Shown: positions 31,700 to 45,806, counted from the stretch's first letter. The stretch: DNA of 64,000 bases from Ailanthus altissimus (GCA_946807835.1 OX327710.1:17224501-17288500), one strand, 5' to 3'. The notes: generated by a model from the sequence alone, not told the origin. Translations and numbers: made by a program.

Positions 31700-34588
31700 A
31701 TAAGTACCATAACCAAGTTAACTCTCAAGTAAGCATTGCCATAAACTTATACTAGGACTCTGCTGAGAACCATGATACTATGACTTATTTCTTATGTTTT
31801 TATAAAATAAGTGAATTCCCATGAAAAACATAATAGCCTATAATTGACTGTTGTGTATCTGGACATCTAGCCCAATCTACATCACAAAAACCTATCAACT
31901 GAAGCGTTCCATATGAAGAAAACAAAAGATCTTGTCTCAGATCATTTTTTAAGTAGCGTAACACCCAATGTACTCCTTCAAGATATGGTTTTCTGAGTTG
32001 TTGCATAAACTGACAAAATATATTAGTTAAAGAAGTAATGTCTGGTTTTGTGATGATAAGATAATTTCTTAATCAACCTATGATAGTGACTTAGATCATT
32101 AAGCAACTCTCCCTCATTAGAAGCAATCTTATGATTTTGTTTGATGGAAAATATTGCAGGTTTAGCACCTAGAAGTCTAGCCTTCTCTTATATATCAAGC
32201 ATGTATTTTCGTTAGTTGATGGAAAATCTTGCTTTGGATTAAGCAACTTTCATTCCAAGAAAGTACTTTAAATGATCAATATCTTTAATTCGAAAACAAC
32301 ATGAAGTCCTTTACCTCTTGTATTATCTTTTCATTATTATTGGTAATGATCATGTCATCAATATAAAGAAAGATAACAATTAAGAGAATCATCAATAACC
32401 TTGGTGAATAAATAATAGTCTGCCTATGATTTTTGAAAACCAAACTTTTGGATTACAATAAGAAACTTGTGAAACCAACTTCATAAGACTTGTTTCAATT
32501 CTTAGAGAGATTTATGGAGTTGTCAAACTAAGTGTTGCTCCCATTGTTGACAAAAACCTAATGGAGGAGTTATGTAGACCTCCTCAATCAAATCCTCATG
32601 AAGGAAAGTATTTTAAAAATCCATCTGTTGAGGAAGTCAATAACGAATGGAAGCAATAACCAAGAGATTTCAAAAAATAGTTACCTTAGCTACAAGATTA
32701 AAAGTTTCAGTGTAATCAGTAACCTCGGGTTGAATAAACATTTTAGCCGTGATGCAAGACTTATAACGTTCAACTGAACCATTAGAGTTATACTTGATTT
32801 TATAGACCCATTTGCAGCCGATGGGTTAACAACCAGGAGGTAAAGAAACTGTGGGTATGACTTCCTTTAAAGGTTGATATCTTATCATTCATTGAGGTAA
32901 CTTAATGTGTATTGTGGCAAACCTATTCATATATTACTGGTTCAACCAGGTGAGAAATAATATTGATGGTGTAAGAGGATGAATGTAGAAAATATACCTT
33001 GAGATTAGATAGTATGTGCTAGACATAATTGAAGAAGACTAAGGCCTAGAGCTCGAAGCTTAGAATAGTTTAGCTCGTAATCTTGAAGATGGTGTGGAAG
33101 CTTTGTGGGGTAAGAAGATCGTCAAGAGGAGAATAATCAAGTAGGGCCTCAAATTTTAAAAAAGCTAGAGTGATGCTGCAATGATGGAGTGGTGCCACAA
33201 CATTGGGAATCTATGTATTAGTGCTGCAGTGAAGAGAAAGTGGTGTCGTTACGGTGAGTTTTTGGATTTGGTCTTGGGAATCTGCAAGAATGGCACCGCA
33301 TCTATGTAGCGTTGTGATGAAGAGTAATTAGTGCTATGGCACTAGGGTTCTGAATGTACTTACCGCGACAAAGAGAGGGTGGTGGCGCAGTGCCTAAGTG
33401 CTGTGTTTGATCATATTATAGGTCGTTGGCATTTTTGGTATGGTTGGTGTGTCTATGTGGTCATCAAGATTTTGAATTAAAATGGTTGAATATGGTAATA
33501 TGGATTCGTAAGACACCATATCACGAGAGATGAAAGGTTGATAAGATTGGAGGTCACAAACATGGTAGCCATTTTGTCTAGATGGATAACCAAGAAATAT
33601 GCACTTTTGGGCTCGAGTGTCAAATTTATGACTGGGTTTAAGGTTGGTAACATAATATAAATGACCAAAGGTACGGTGATAAGAGTATATTGAAAGGTTA
33701 TTGTAAAGCTAGTGATATGGTGTTTGGCTGGATAAAATGGGTGTTGGAAGGCGATTGATTAAGTAGCAAGTTATTTGTAGACTCTTCCCTCAAAATTGCA
33801 AAGGTAGGTTGGCTTGATAATGAAGTGAATGACTCACATTTAAAAGATGTCTATGCTTACACTTGACAACTCTATTTTTTGGGGTGTGTATAGGCAAGTA
33901 TATTAGAAAGAAGTACAATTTTATGTAAAGAAGGCTTGTAAAAAGATACCACAATGAAATTGAGTTCGAACCTATAAAAAAATAACTTTATTAGTGATTG
34001 AGTTTTAGATTTAAAACTCATCAAGTATATTCAAGTATAACAAGAATAACCAACAATGTATAAGAAATAACGAGCTCCCATATGAGAAGTAATTTTATGA
34101 GGTTCTCAAATATCATATTGAATTAAATAAAAAGGTATACTAGTAGATATAGAACTATTAGAAAAAGATAAATGAGTTTGGTTAGCCAAAGGATAAACAT
34201 TATAAAATAAAAGTGGAATCAAAAGAAATTTTTGGAAATCTTAGAAAGTGCCTGAAAAGGTGCAATGGAGAGATGACCCAATCATTTATGCCAAATGTAA
34301 AGATTGCATTAGATGTGGTATGTGGTAGGTGATATTTGATTGGCTCTAAGATAATATAAACCATTAAACTACTTGCCCAAGCCAATTTTCATTTTTTATA
34401 GCCATGTCTTGCACTATATAAAAATCATGGTAAAAAGTTACACTACAACTCGATGCCCTAGTACGTTTACCAACTAATAGCAGATTAACTTTAAATTTTA
34501 GAACATAGAATATATTATTTAGAGTGATGTTATTTGATAACTTGGTTGGCCCGATGCACTCAATATTAGCTTGGCCTCTATTTGACAA
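31700..34588 (-). pseudogene. Copia D pol remnant (RNase H, RT, integrase, protease 3' part)
   Basis: On the minus strand, 31800-32006 gives RNase H (GVHWVLRYLKNDLRQDLLF, FCDVDWARCPDTQQSI). Near 32337-32372 the RT catalytic stretch reads YIDDMIITN, and 32760-32830 corresponds to the GCKWVYKIKYNS region. Integrase relics lie between about 33000 and 34350. The piece 34364-34588 is the protease-to-integrase linker (TKLSNNITLNNIFYVLKF). Stops and frameshifts occur throughout. The C-family solo LTR begins at 34590. Confidence 0.82.
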
Positions 34589-34589
34589 C

Positions 34590-36009
34590 TGATAAGGGTA
34601 AAATTGTCATATATTTTCTCATGTTTTTATTATTGATATTTTATGATTTTATGACAATAGATGGCTATTTATGTGCTTTATTGTTATTTATAGGGACTTG
34701 AGCGAAAACAGGGACTAAAATACAAAGTTTTCAAAGTATGTGTCCATAGCCCCAGCGCCATGAGTATTACCGCCCTAGCTCTGGAATAGTGATCGAAATA
34801 AGAAAAATGACCTGTTTAAGTCGCATCTGGCGCCCCAACGCCAAACCTTTATCGTTCCAGCGACGAGACAACGCCCCAGCGCCATCAACCCACCGCTCTA
34901 GCAGTGAAGCCTTTTTCACGCGTCGCCCCAGCAACAACTACATAGAGCTCCAGCGGTAGCACGATTCCTAGTCCGATGAGAATTGAGATTTTCAAGCTCA
35001 TATCAATTCCTATAAAAGGCCACTCGTTCCCAGCCTTTAGAAAGAATCCAAGAGCAACCTAGAGCAATTCAAGAACACCAAGAATACAGAGCACGAGTCT
35101 TGAAGAGCAATAGGAGTTTAATTGAAGCAACTTTAGAGAGAGATTCAAAGCGTTCTTCGGCATCAAGAGTATCTTAGGCAGCGCAATTAAAAACAATTCG
35201 ACGTCTATATTGGTTTGCTATTGATTGTATCATGGTTTATTATTATTTTTACTATTGTTCTCTTGTAGCCATGAGCTAAACTTATTTTCTAGGGTTAATA
35301 CTTGAACTCAATATGTGTGCTTAATTGCCATATCTTTAGAATATTTAATAAACTTAGTTCTTTGATATTCAAATTACTTGATCTTAATGCTTCAATATAT
35401 CTGGCCAATATATGGTGAATGAGTTGGTAATATTATTGATAAACTCGGAAGATGAATTATAATATTTAGACCTAGGTAATTTGATGCATGATTGTAGATT
35501 AACATTCAATGTTGCATATGCAAGTTTTAATTTAGGATAGGAATATACCTAATTGGCATGTATGATCAATAAGACCTAATCTTAATGAATCTTAATTTAT
35601 TACAAGTACCATAGGAATATAGGTATTTGGTAAATTAAGGTATACTTGCATGACCTTAGAAGAGGTTTGTGAATACATTAGTGTCTTGATCAATAACAAA
35701 GACTAAAGGAGTTAAATATTAGAAGATTAATCATTAGAAAGCATATTGAGGGATAGTATTAGTCCTAGGTTTTTTCTATATTGCTATTACTTAAATCTCG
35801 TTGCATTGTGCTTTTATTTTTATATTTTCTACATTCATTCTTAAATTTTTATTTATCTGAATAATTATTAGGAAGATATCATTTTAGTAATTGGTTAAAA
35901 AGAAAAAATTATCCCTATGGGTTCGACATTCGACTATTAAGTCCCTTTATTACTTGCATACGATAGTGTATACTTGTACTTAATTTTATGATATAAAAAT
36001 ATCGCATCA
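34590..36009 (+). mobile_element. Solo LTR of the element C family
   Basis: A 1420-bp LTR resembling 19773-21215 throughout (TGATAAGGGTAAAATTGTC ... ATATCGCATCA) but with many substitutions and small indels. Flanked by the perfect target duplication ACAAC (34585-34589 and 36010-36014). Its GC motifs are partly decayed (for example GCCCTAGCTCTGG). Inserted opposite to copia D, it arose by LTR-LTR recombination well before element C inserted at 19773. Confidence 0.92.
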
Positions 36010-36014
36010 ACAAC

Positions 36015-36340
36015 TAAATAGAATTTTGAATAGAAGTTGTCTTATACAGTGTTGGTTGTACATTAGAAACATGGTCAATAGCTCCACTATTAATGATCCA
36101 TTCAACATATGATGAAGAATCAAACTTACAACAAAAAGAAGAGTAAATTCCTTTAGTGTTCACAAAATGCAAAATGCTACCATTATTCTTTCGAAGTAGA
36201 GCTTTGAGTTGGTTGTATTCTTTGAAAGTGAAAGTGGTGTTAATAATACTTTGTCTCTTGGGTTCTTCTTCTGCTATCGAGTTGTTAATGTTAAGCTTAT
36301 TTCTATTAGGAATAATGCTTACATGCCATTCAAATTGTTG
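36015..36340 (-). pseudogene. Copia D protease and gag-end remnant
   Basis: On the minus strand the stretch next to the solo LTR gives the copia protease region, with SSYVEWII and GAIDHVSNVQPTL where D-S-G is expected. It continues leftward across the solo LTR with 34364-34588. Similarity stops near 36340, where the nested X-family material begins. Confidence 0.7.
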
Positions 36341-36852
36341 TATGAATGTTTATTTATATAACATTTATACAATAAACATTTCTTTTATTCGCCAATTATT
36401 ATTATTTATATGGTAAGAAATTTGTAACTTTTCAGCCATTGTAGATCTAAAAGTGTTTAGGTCAACACTAAGAGTTAGCAATTCTAAAGAGTTAGAACCT
36501 TGTCTGAAATAGGGATAAAGACCCGAGAATATTATAGTAATAACGTAATTACAAAGAGTTTGTAAATGATGCTAAGAAATGTCATTGCGTAATATATTCT
36601 TGAAAATATCGTTCCTGATTCATGGTTATTGACACTGGTCAATCGGTATTTCTTACGGATTAGTGTATATCCATACCTAGATTGTCTCGATGGTTAGTCT
36701 TAGTAGACCATGGGCTTAGTGGATGTTTGCACAGGCATGCAAGTATTCAGTAAGGACTGGATACTGAACAGACTCATGAGGACCTTCAATAGACATCCCA
36801 TGAAGCCGTCAATGAAGGATTTTCTCAAGTTGAGTAGTATTCATGATCCTTT
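36341..36852. other. Unclassified retroelement-like DNA
   Basis: About 0.5 kb between copia D and the first X-family LTR. An ORF at 36710-36949 runs across the LTR boundary and is not recognisable. It is probably part of another decayed insertion. Confidence 0.4.
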
Positions 36853-38983
36853 TGTTGGGCATCTAATATACTTAGGTGTATGCATGTGCAATTGTGTCAA
36901 TTGCCTAAAATACGTATCACATACATATTTAACGTGGCGGAAGCATTAAAAATATGCAATAAATATAATAAATAATATATTAATCACATTAATATATTTG
37001 TAAGGTTGAGAAATTACCTCAACGTGTAATATTATATATGTATATCCTCGGAGTTCGCATGGAGACTAATTCGTTGCCAGTTCTAGTCACCAACTCGATG
37101 GGCTTAACGAGCTAGAACAACAATCCTATACCCAGCACAGAATTAACTTTTAACCCCAAAATGGCTGGTAGTGTATTTTCTTTCTTTTATTTAAAAGGAT
37201 AAGGAAATGAAATTTGAAACAATTCACAATTGCTTCAATTGGCACTATAAAAAAAAATAAAACAATTTCATTTCTTTTTTTTTTTTATCTTTTTTCTATT
37301 TCTTCTTTCTTGGTGCCTTTTTTTTCTTTTTTCTTTCTCCTTCTCTATTTTCGTCCAACACAATTCTTTCTCTCTTTCACACAATCTCAAAAAAAATATA
37401 TATATATCTAATACATTAAAATAATAATATAATATTAATAATAAAGTATAAATAATGGATGCCAACTATTTGACACCCAAATAAAATAATAATAAATAAT
37501 ATAATATTACATAATATAATAATATATTATAAAGAGATATTTTAATTATTTAATAATTTAATAATCAATGTGTAAAATAATTATTTTGCTCCTTATGAAT
37601 AGTTACCAAGGCTACTCCTTAGTGGGTCCTACCAAATCTCACACTTGGGTAAACTCAATTGAGGATCCACAATGCGCCACATGTCATTATACAATTAGTA
37701 AACAATAATTATTGACTAATTGTTGTAATTAACACTTAAATACAGACACACACGCATTCATGTGGTAGTGCTGAATATTGTTGGATTAAATAATTTAATC
37801 TGGCATGCTGCTCCAATGCATAACGAGTACATTCCATATCATGGGACTCCCTAGGTCCACGCTGGATTCGTCAAATGGAACTATTATATGAGTTCGTGAG
37901 CAAGCCCCACGCATATGTCACGGATATACAAATCAGTGCGTTGAACTATACAAGTTGAAGTTACAATGCATACGTATAGTCCTTCCGTCATGATATCTTG
38001 GATATGCTGGAGATATAGATTATCACGGTCAAATCCTTATATGCTCATCTGTGTCCTATATCTAGACTTGTATCTCATTGAACAATATGTGCAAACTCCT
38101 TTGTCATATTGTTCTACCCTGGTAGAAACTCTTTCTCGGGATTAATGTTTGTGGCCACAAGACTTTCTAAGATACAGTCTCGAAGTATCTGGATATCTAA
38201 CTCCCTATACGAGCTGACAGATCTCATATCTGTACACAATGAACTTTATAAGCATCAAACCATACCTAGCGACACCCAACGGTCACACCATAAAAGGTTT
38301 ATTACATGTATGGAACTAAAGTATGGTGGATCACTTACAAGCCTACCATGGCACTCAAGTCAGAGGACCACGTATACTACTCTACTCGAGGACCCTTCGT
38401 TGATGGCTTACATAGGGTATCTATCGGAGGCGCTCATGAATCTATCATATATCTAGTCCTAACTGGATACCTATATGTTAATACGAGCTCCAAGCTCACG
38501 GTCGGCTAGGAACGACCATCTATACCATATAGGTACAACATATGTTGATCTATATAAAAGGTATCCACCGACAGACCTGGTAGAAATAGATCAGGGATAA
38601 TTATTTGAGAACATACTTACGCAACTAGCATTTCTTGGCACCCGATTATAACTTTTGTAACTATGTAGTTACTAGTATATTCTCAGGTCTATGTCCTATT
38701 ACAGATAGGGCTCCAACTCTTAAATCTTCGCTGAGTATTATAATCAGCTAACACTTAGCTATGCTAACATTTTGCATTTATATCTCTTAGCGTGGCTAAC
38801 TATAAGCCCTTATCTAAACTCCTTTAGATCTAATCTGAACTCTTTCAGATGATATAATGTTTGTAATATTACATTGCATAGTTTAATATAATTAGGTATT
38901 AGCGATATAATGAGAATGTACACTTGTATAAATACACAAGTATATGTACATTCAGGGATGACACGTAAGCACCAACCCTAACA
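36853..38983 (-). repeat. X-family LTR 1 (3' LTR)
   Basis: 2.13 kb. Minus-strand start TGTTAGGGTTGGTGCTTACG, preceded by the PPT-like AGCAAGTAGGAGAT (revcomp of 38984-38997). Its central part (38000-38520) recurs at 42800-43330, 46730-47280 and 52500-52960. A 115-codon plus-strand ORF inside is a chance frame. Confidence 0.8.
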
Positions 38984-41246
38984 ATCTCCTACTTGCTCTA
39001 GTGTCATTCCTGATGGTATCTCATACACATCGACTCCATATGTTTCATAAACACTTTTAGAGTCATAGCCTTAAAAAGTGAGTTTGCTAAATTATTTATA
39101 GAACATTTCTATAAATAATCACATCTTCCTAAGCTGAGATCCCTCTAGTCATGTGAGACTCATCCCAATATAATTAGAGTACTAGTGTCTTCTTGGCACC
39201 TCGACTTGTACAACGGACTATGAGATATGATCCATCTGTCTTGAAAATCTTCAAAGGCTAGCCATCAACCTATGAATGCTCACTGTGTATCCGCTGCGCC
39301 ATAAATAAATCAGTAGTGAATCCCAGTTTGGTATAATTTCAACTCCTTTAGTATAATTGAAAATGAGCACATACCCAGACGTAGACTCTCTATCATCTAG
39401 GTTAAACTAGAAGTCTGACTTCATGCATCTTCTGACTTGTAAGTCACTTTCTTAATATTTGAGAAACTTGTCTTTTGTACCCTTAAGGTATCTCAAGACA
39501 TGTTTGATTACCATCAAATAACAGTCACCTGAATCAAACTAAAATTGACTCATAACTCTTACAGTCATACTGATATTAGGTCTCAAATCCATCAGAGCAT
39601 ACATCAAGCTCTGAATAGCTGATGTACCTGATGTGTCAGACACTCTAACTCTCTCATCTTCCATCTAAAGAGACACCCTCTTCGAAAGATGAGCACCAGG
39701 TCTAAAAGATATGTTAACTAACTCACAATTAATAAACCGTACCTTTTCAAGACATTATTGATGTAAAATAATTTGGGAAAGTCTTATCAGCTTCCTAGCT
39801 CTATCTCTATAAAGCTTTATACTTAATATAAAGGAAGCATCTCCCAAATTCTTCATGGAGAAATACTTATGAGTTACTTCTGACTAATTGTAACATACTA
39901 ACATCATTTCCAACGACCAATATGTCATTAACAAATAACATTAAGAAGACTATCATACTTTCATTGACCTTTCATGCACACAAGCTTTCTTTTTGTTTTT
40001 GATGAAACTAGACAATTTGATTATCTCATCAAAATAATGAGTTTAGCTTTAGGAAGCTTGTTTAAGCCTATAAATAGACTTCTTTAGCCTGCACATTAGC
40101 CCAGAAGTTTGGCTGGACGTAAAATTTATAGGCTATTCCATGAATAACTCTTACTGGAGGTATCCATTTAGGAATTTCATCTTTATATCAATTTACCAAA
40201 CCTCAAAGTCATAATATGCTACAAGAGCCAATAACATTCTAATCGACTTCAACATCAATATTGGTCCAAAGGTTTCCTCTAAATGATCACAGATCACTGA
40301 GGATTACCTTTTTAAAACCAATATAGGGCCTAGAAGGTCTCTACCTTCCATCTGGCTCCCACTACCTCTTTGTAAACCTTTTACAACCAATGAGAACAAT
40401 TCCCACGGATAGTTTTACCAAGTCCCAGACTTGATTATAATACGTAGAGTCAATTTTTATTTTCATGGCTTCTTGCCATTTTTTGAATTAATGTCTAACA
40501 TCATCTTTCATAGGTCAAAGAATTATTTTCTTCTACCAAGAAAACTCCAAGTTCACCTTTAGCCATCAAACATACCTAAAAGGTGACCAAGAAATCTTTT
40601 CTGACCCACTGAGAAGTGTGCTAAAAGGTCACTGCTTAATTGAGTCTGAGTTCCTATCCTTGGTTCATTGATATCTAGATTGACTTCACTAAGTTTAATC
40701 TTTCGATGATTCCTACGATCCATGAGAAACTCTTCCTAGAATAGTGGTGAATTAAGAAACAAACACATTTTGCTTCTCAGAACTGTGGAACTAGTATCCT
40801 ATTGAATTCACAGGATACTCAATGAACTTATACATGTACCCATTGGGTGCTTGTTTATCCCATTGAGTAACTATTATAAAATAAGATACCCTGCTATGTA
40901 ACTCTTATGTCAGTAGGACAACCCTTCTGTATCTCATATGGAATGGAAGGAACAGCTTTTGATGGAACTTTACTTAATAAGCAGCTGTCTTTGGAGCAGA
41001 TTCTTACAGATATAGATCGGTAACATCATTATATTGTGGATTACCTAGAGGACTATAGTGAGTGAGAATCTCATTCTTCTTTAAACAAATGGAAAACTTG
41101 CTGTTAATGTACTCATGATGAACATATGAAAATACATATTTATTAAGAGATTCAATCATCATTTAATATCACTAATTTTAGCATTTTTGTACTTTTAGGA
41201 TGAAATAAAGTGTTCTCCTTAAATTGTGATTAATGAATGTTATTTG
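38984..41246 (-). pseudogene. X-family copia RT and RNase H remnant
   Basis: Minus-strand reading gives RT pieces: FGPILMLKSIRMLLALVAYY near 40210-40270, IDIKMKFLNGYL near 40160, RLKKSIYRLKQAS near 40070, and the catalytic stretch LMLFVNDILVVGND near 39910-39950, where FVND replaces YVDD. The RNase H-like end runs to about 39010. Many stops. The upstream pol and gag are absent. Confidence 0.75.
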
Positions 41247-43837
41247 TGTTAGATATTGAGTGTGTGACATATGAGTGTACACATAATTTTAAAAAATTAT
41301 TATATGCAGCGGAAGCATGTTACAAATACATCCAATTTAACAATTAACAACATATATCACATATATGAACAAGTATAATTATTATACAATATATATATAT
41401 ATATGATGAACAATTGTATTAATAACATAATGTAAAATACTCACCTAATGAAGGTAGCTTTACAAAATCTTCAAGTCTTTCACCAATTCATGTGAAGAGC
41501 TTACCATGAAGTGTATTGTTGAACAATTATAGTCCATAACAGTTTGGTGGGATTATGGAGCTAGAATGGTAGCTTTAGAATTTTTCAGCAACTTGTATTC
41601 AAACTTTTTGAATACATATTCTTGTTTCATAAATATGAATATGGATTAGCCATCTATGAAAGGAGAAGAAGATGAATTTTTCTTTTGTTCTTGTTACTAA
41701 CACTTTACTAACACAACAACTATTATTTTTCTCTTTGTCATTGATGAATTATCCAAGTGTGTAAGATGAATAAAATCTAGAAAATTTTCACTAACCAGTC
41801 TTTCAACTCTTTGAAAGGAAAAGCAAGACAAAGCAATTTTTCTCTCTCTCTTTCTCCCTTGCACTTGGCCGAATCCTTCATCTTGCAAGAATGAATTCAA
41901 TTCTTGTTTTCTCAAATGATGGCCAAGCAAAATCAAGTGTTCTCCCCACCATCATTGTAGTTGGTCTCCTACTCAATTTTATTATTAATAAGCCTAGGTC
42001 CCCCTACTTCCTTAATGTTTAAAACAATAATAATAAATGAAGAAGTATTCCCTCTATTTGAAAAGAAATGGCCAGCCATCATATGAAACAAATGAATAAA
42101 AATTCATTTAATGACCTACAATATTACATTAATACAAAAAAGCCTCCACCATTCACAATGGCAACATATTTAATTCTTTTAAACAAATATTAATACAACT
42201 AAATTATATAATAATGTTTAGTGGATTAAATGTATATAATAATATTATAAAATAAATCAAAAACTATTTTTGTATTATTATATTAATATAATAAAATAAA
42301 TCAAAAACTATTTTTGTATTATTTTATTAATATATCATGATATATAATGAAGGGCATAGATCTTGTCATTTGTCACCATCATATTGGTTAACAACTATAT
42401 AATAATATTATCAAATAAATCAAAAATTATTTTTATATTATTTAATTAATATATCATGATACAAAATGAAAGGCTTAGATCTTGCCATTTGTCATCATCC
42501 TATTGGTTAACAACTTTTATTAATTAATTAAAAGATGTACTTAACAATTAAGTCTTGATAAATGCACATTCCGAGGGATCCCGAAACAATTATCTTATTT
42601 TGCTAAAATTTATTAGATGAAATTATTCAATTCAATTCGCTACCCTAGTGCACAACGAGTACACTTCATATTGTGAGACTCCTTAGATCTACACATGATT
42701 TGTCATATGGAGCTCCTTCATATGTCCATGAACGATGTCCCACACATACGTTACGGATATTACAAATCAGTATGTTAGACCATGTAAATTAAGGTTATTG
42801 CATATTTGTATAATCCTTCTATCATTTATATTCTTGAAGAGCAGAGATATAGATTATCGTCATTAAATCTTTATTTGACCAACCATGAATTTATCTCCAG
42901 ATTTATATTTCATTAAACAATATCTACAAACACTTTTGTGATATTGTTTATTCCTTCAAAATATATTTTTCGAGGTTTATGCTTGTGGCCACGAGTCTTT
43001 TTGAAATAAAATCTCAGAGTATCAGGATATACAATCCACTCATATGAGCTGATGGATCTCATATTTACGCACATCGGACTCCATGAGCATCGTACCATAC
43101 CTAGCGACACCCAGCGGTTAGACCATGAAAGGTTTCTAACATGTGTGAAACCAAAGCATAGTGGATCACTCACAAGCCCACCATGGCGCTCGGTTAAAAG
43201 GCCACAAATACTACTCAACTCGAAAGACCTTCCATTGACGGCTTCATGAGATGTCTATTGGAGGTCCTCGTGAGTCTGTTCAATATCCAGTCCTTAATAA
43301 ATACCTACATCTCTATACAAGCTTCCTATTAAACTCATGGTTTACTATGATTAACCATCTAGACCATCTAGATATAGACATACACTAATCTATATTAATA
43401 GATTCCACCGATAGACCCGCATTGATGAAATTAGATCAAGAACATTGTGTTTAAGAATATACTTGCATAATAACATTTTCTAACATCATCTGCAACTCTT
43501 TGCAGCTATGTCATTACTAATATATTCTCAGGTCATTGTCCCATTTCAGACAAGGCTCTAACTCTTTAGATTTCGCTAACTATATGAACATGTTAACTTT
43601 TAGCACTACTAACTCTTAGTACTTCTAACTATTAGCGTTGCTAACTCTTATCACTGATCTAAACTTCTTTAAACCAGATCTGAACTTCTTCAGATTATAC
43701 AATGTCTAAAATGTTACAAGCATTTTACCATTTAATAATAAATAATATTAACGATTTTATTAGAAATGATAATTGTATAAATACTATCATTATATATTTA
43801 TACATAATGTGATGGCACGTAAGCACAAATCCCAATA
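41247..43837 (-). repeat. X-family LTR 2 (5' LTR)
   Basis: About 2.6 kb, longer than LTR 1 because of AT-rich insertions, including a direct repeat near 42225-42520 (ATAAATCAAAAACTATTTTT phrases). Its outer end reads CCCAATA instead of the expected CCAACA. Short ORFs are chance. Confidence 0.72.
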
Positions 43838-44960
43838 ATTTGCACAAGTTTAGGTAAAATGAATGTAACTCTCATTGTAAAAATCGAAATGAACAAATTG
43901 TGAAGATAATAGACATAAGTTGTATTTTGCATTCCAAAAAATCAAAAAAAATTTAAAAATAAAAAAATAGCTAATAGGGTCCGACATTTGATTAAAATGG
44001 CAGAGTAAAGAGTTTATTCTTGAACTCTTGAGACGTATTCTAGGTCAAATTAGAATGGCAGAGTAAGGAGTTTTATTTTTAACTTTTGAAATGCATTTTA
44101 ACTAACTTCTTGTTATTTTGTTTTATATTTCATGCATTGTTGTTTTGCTTATAGTCTTGGTAATTCTTGTACATAAGAATTTACTTTTCTACCTAGGTAT
44201 GATTTCAAAATTGTTTAGGTTGAGTCACTATTTCTATTTAGGTTACTAAAGAATGAATTCTAAAAAAGTTTTGAGCACAATGCTAAGCCTTGTGGTAAGA
44301 TGGATGATTCAATTTATATAATTAAGAGAATTCCCATATTTAAGTATATATTTTTCTAATCTCATATATCTTTTGTGAATAAGTGAAAAAGTTGAGAAAA
44401 CAATTTATGAACCTTCATTGATCTTTTGAATTGGTAAATTTTTATTTAGATTGATATTATTTGAATTAAGGAATAAGTTGGTTGCATTTGTGTATAATAT
44501 ATTTTGGTGAGAAAATTTTGTAATGCTTCTTTGTATTCTTAAAAAAAGAAAAAGAAAAATCAAATAAAAAATAGAAAGCAAAATACCAAAAAATAAAAGA
44601 AAAAAAGAAGAAGAATCAGTTCAGTTTAATAAAGTCTTCATTCAAATTTTAGAATACAAATAATTCACTACCTTGATCTAATCGAATGGATGTGATGTAC
44701 ATTCTTGTATGTTTGGTCATCTCCGTAAATACATTATTCATAAACTGGTTAAGATTTTATGGTCAGATTAGGAATTCAACCATCTTTAACCAGACGGATA
44801 AGCGTCTTATGCTATATGACAAAAACTTATCTACCACAACTCTGTATCATTTAAGGATTCTGATCTACAGACATTTTTAATTGTATATATTATCCATTTA
44901 TTAACTGACATTCAGTTAATAAAACATCATTCACATCACATGAACATAAGGAACAATTCC
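43838..44960. other. Noncoding retroelement-like stretch
   Basis: AT-rich DNA with a 58-bp-period direct repeat (AATGGCAGAGTAA at 43996 and 44054). No coding domains were recognised. An ORF at 44686-44880 has no known features. Confidence 0.45.
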
Positions 44961-44969
44961 TAATATTTA

Positions 44970-45556
44970 TATGATATCCTTCACTGTCAAGCACAGGAAG
45001 GGACACAATATGTCAAATGATGTTTTGCATATTATACTAATTGTGCAATACAACTATTATATTACATATAAGAAGTAAGTCAAGCTGCCCAACAACTTGG
45101 ACCTGTAAGAAATCACAATTTCCTACTCTTAACTTTACTTTTACAAGCTATTATATTCTAATCTCTTTCAATCCCTGCAACATTTTACAGATATGAGAAG
45201 GATATACGATATCTCATACCGAGCTTGAATTGGCATCCTATGCCCTAGAAATGTCTATATGTCAAACACAAACCTATGGGAGTCTTCTTGACTATAATAA
45301 GGCTCTTAGGGTAGTGGGATTTCTAATACCCAACCTTATTATAGTGGAAACATTTTTCATCTACCTTGCTCTCTAGATGATCTTTGGATAAATGTTGCCT
45401 CTGAGAATTTATCCTAGGTTTCCACCTCATCTTATTTTCCTCACACATCTAGTCTCACCAGATATACTTGAAGTAGAAGATGAAGCACCGAGAATAAAGT
45501 AGGTTAAACCCCTTCTATTCAATATACCCTAGAGAGGTATTAGCAGAAATACCTTG
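44970..45556 (-). pseudogene. Copia-type gag remnant
   Basis: The minus strand reads toward a knuckle-like CFHYNKVGYxKSHYP near 45320, with a histidine/cysteine spacing like a decayed CCHC zinc knuckle, followed by a Lys-rich region. It starts just inside a decayed initiator-Met-type PBS at 45559-45574. It belongs to a different minus-strand copia from D; its pol was not found here. Confidence 0.5.
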
Positions 45557-45558
45557 CA

Positions 45559-45574
45559 GCAAACTCTGATAGCA
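45559..45574 (-). other. Decayed primer binding site
   Basis: Minus-strand TGCTATCAGAGTTTGC resembles the initiator-Met PBS TGGTATCAGAGT. Confidence 0.65.
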
Positions 45575-45575
45575 A

Positions 45576-45806
45576 TAAATCTAAAATTTTATGAATCTAA
45601 AATATTTATGAGAATCATCTGCCTGTTAGAGTAATTCCTAATACCCTTGAGTTAGACTGCATCAACTATGCACACCAACTGGTTTGTAGTGGTCATTAGA
45701 CTTAACAGGCCAAAATAACGGATGATGTAAGTTGAATAATCATTAAATTGCTAATAGAACGTTTTAAATTATGTGTATACTAATTATACATTTTTTATTT
45801 AAAACA
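45576..45806 (-). repeat. Short LTR-like segment with both PBS and PPT neighbours
   Basis: Minus-strand start TGTTTTAAATAAAAAATG, with a PPT-like GCAGTGGGAGGG directly before it (45807-45818) and a PBS after it. The inner end is uncertain. No second copy was seen in the window. Confidence 0.5.

Larger units (their letters stand above)
36853..43837 (-). mobile_element. Copia X-family element, internally deleted
   Basis: A minus-strand copia with two long related LTRs (36853-38983 and 41247-43837) around a 2.26-kb internal remnant. A PPT lies beside the left LTR. The remnant holds RT and RNase H relics but no gag, protease, integrase or PBS that I could see, so about half of a normal body is missing. 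No target duplication was found at the outer edges. It lies inside the gag-protease region of copia D. Confidence 0.75.

Noticed and set aside
33170..33410. Possible gene in a GC-richer stretch with GTGCT/GGCAC phrases
   Set aside because: Lies within the decayed copia D body with no open frame; probably expanded simple motifs.
38109..38456. 115-aa ORF, with related frames at 43052 and 46850
   Set aside because: The similarity follows the X-family LTR DNA; the frame is not kept in other copies.
36853..43837. Target duplication for the X element
   Set aside because: CCTTT on the left and ATTTG on the right do not match; truncation or rearrangement is likely.
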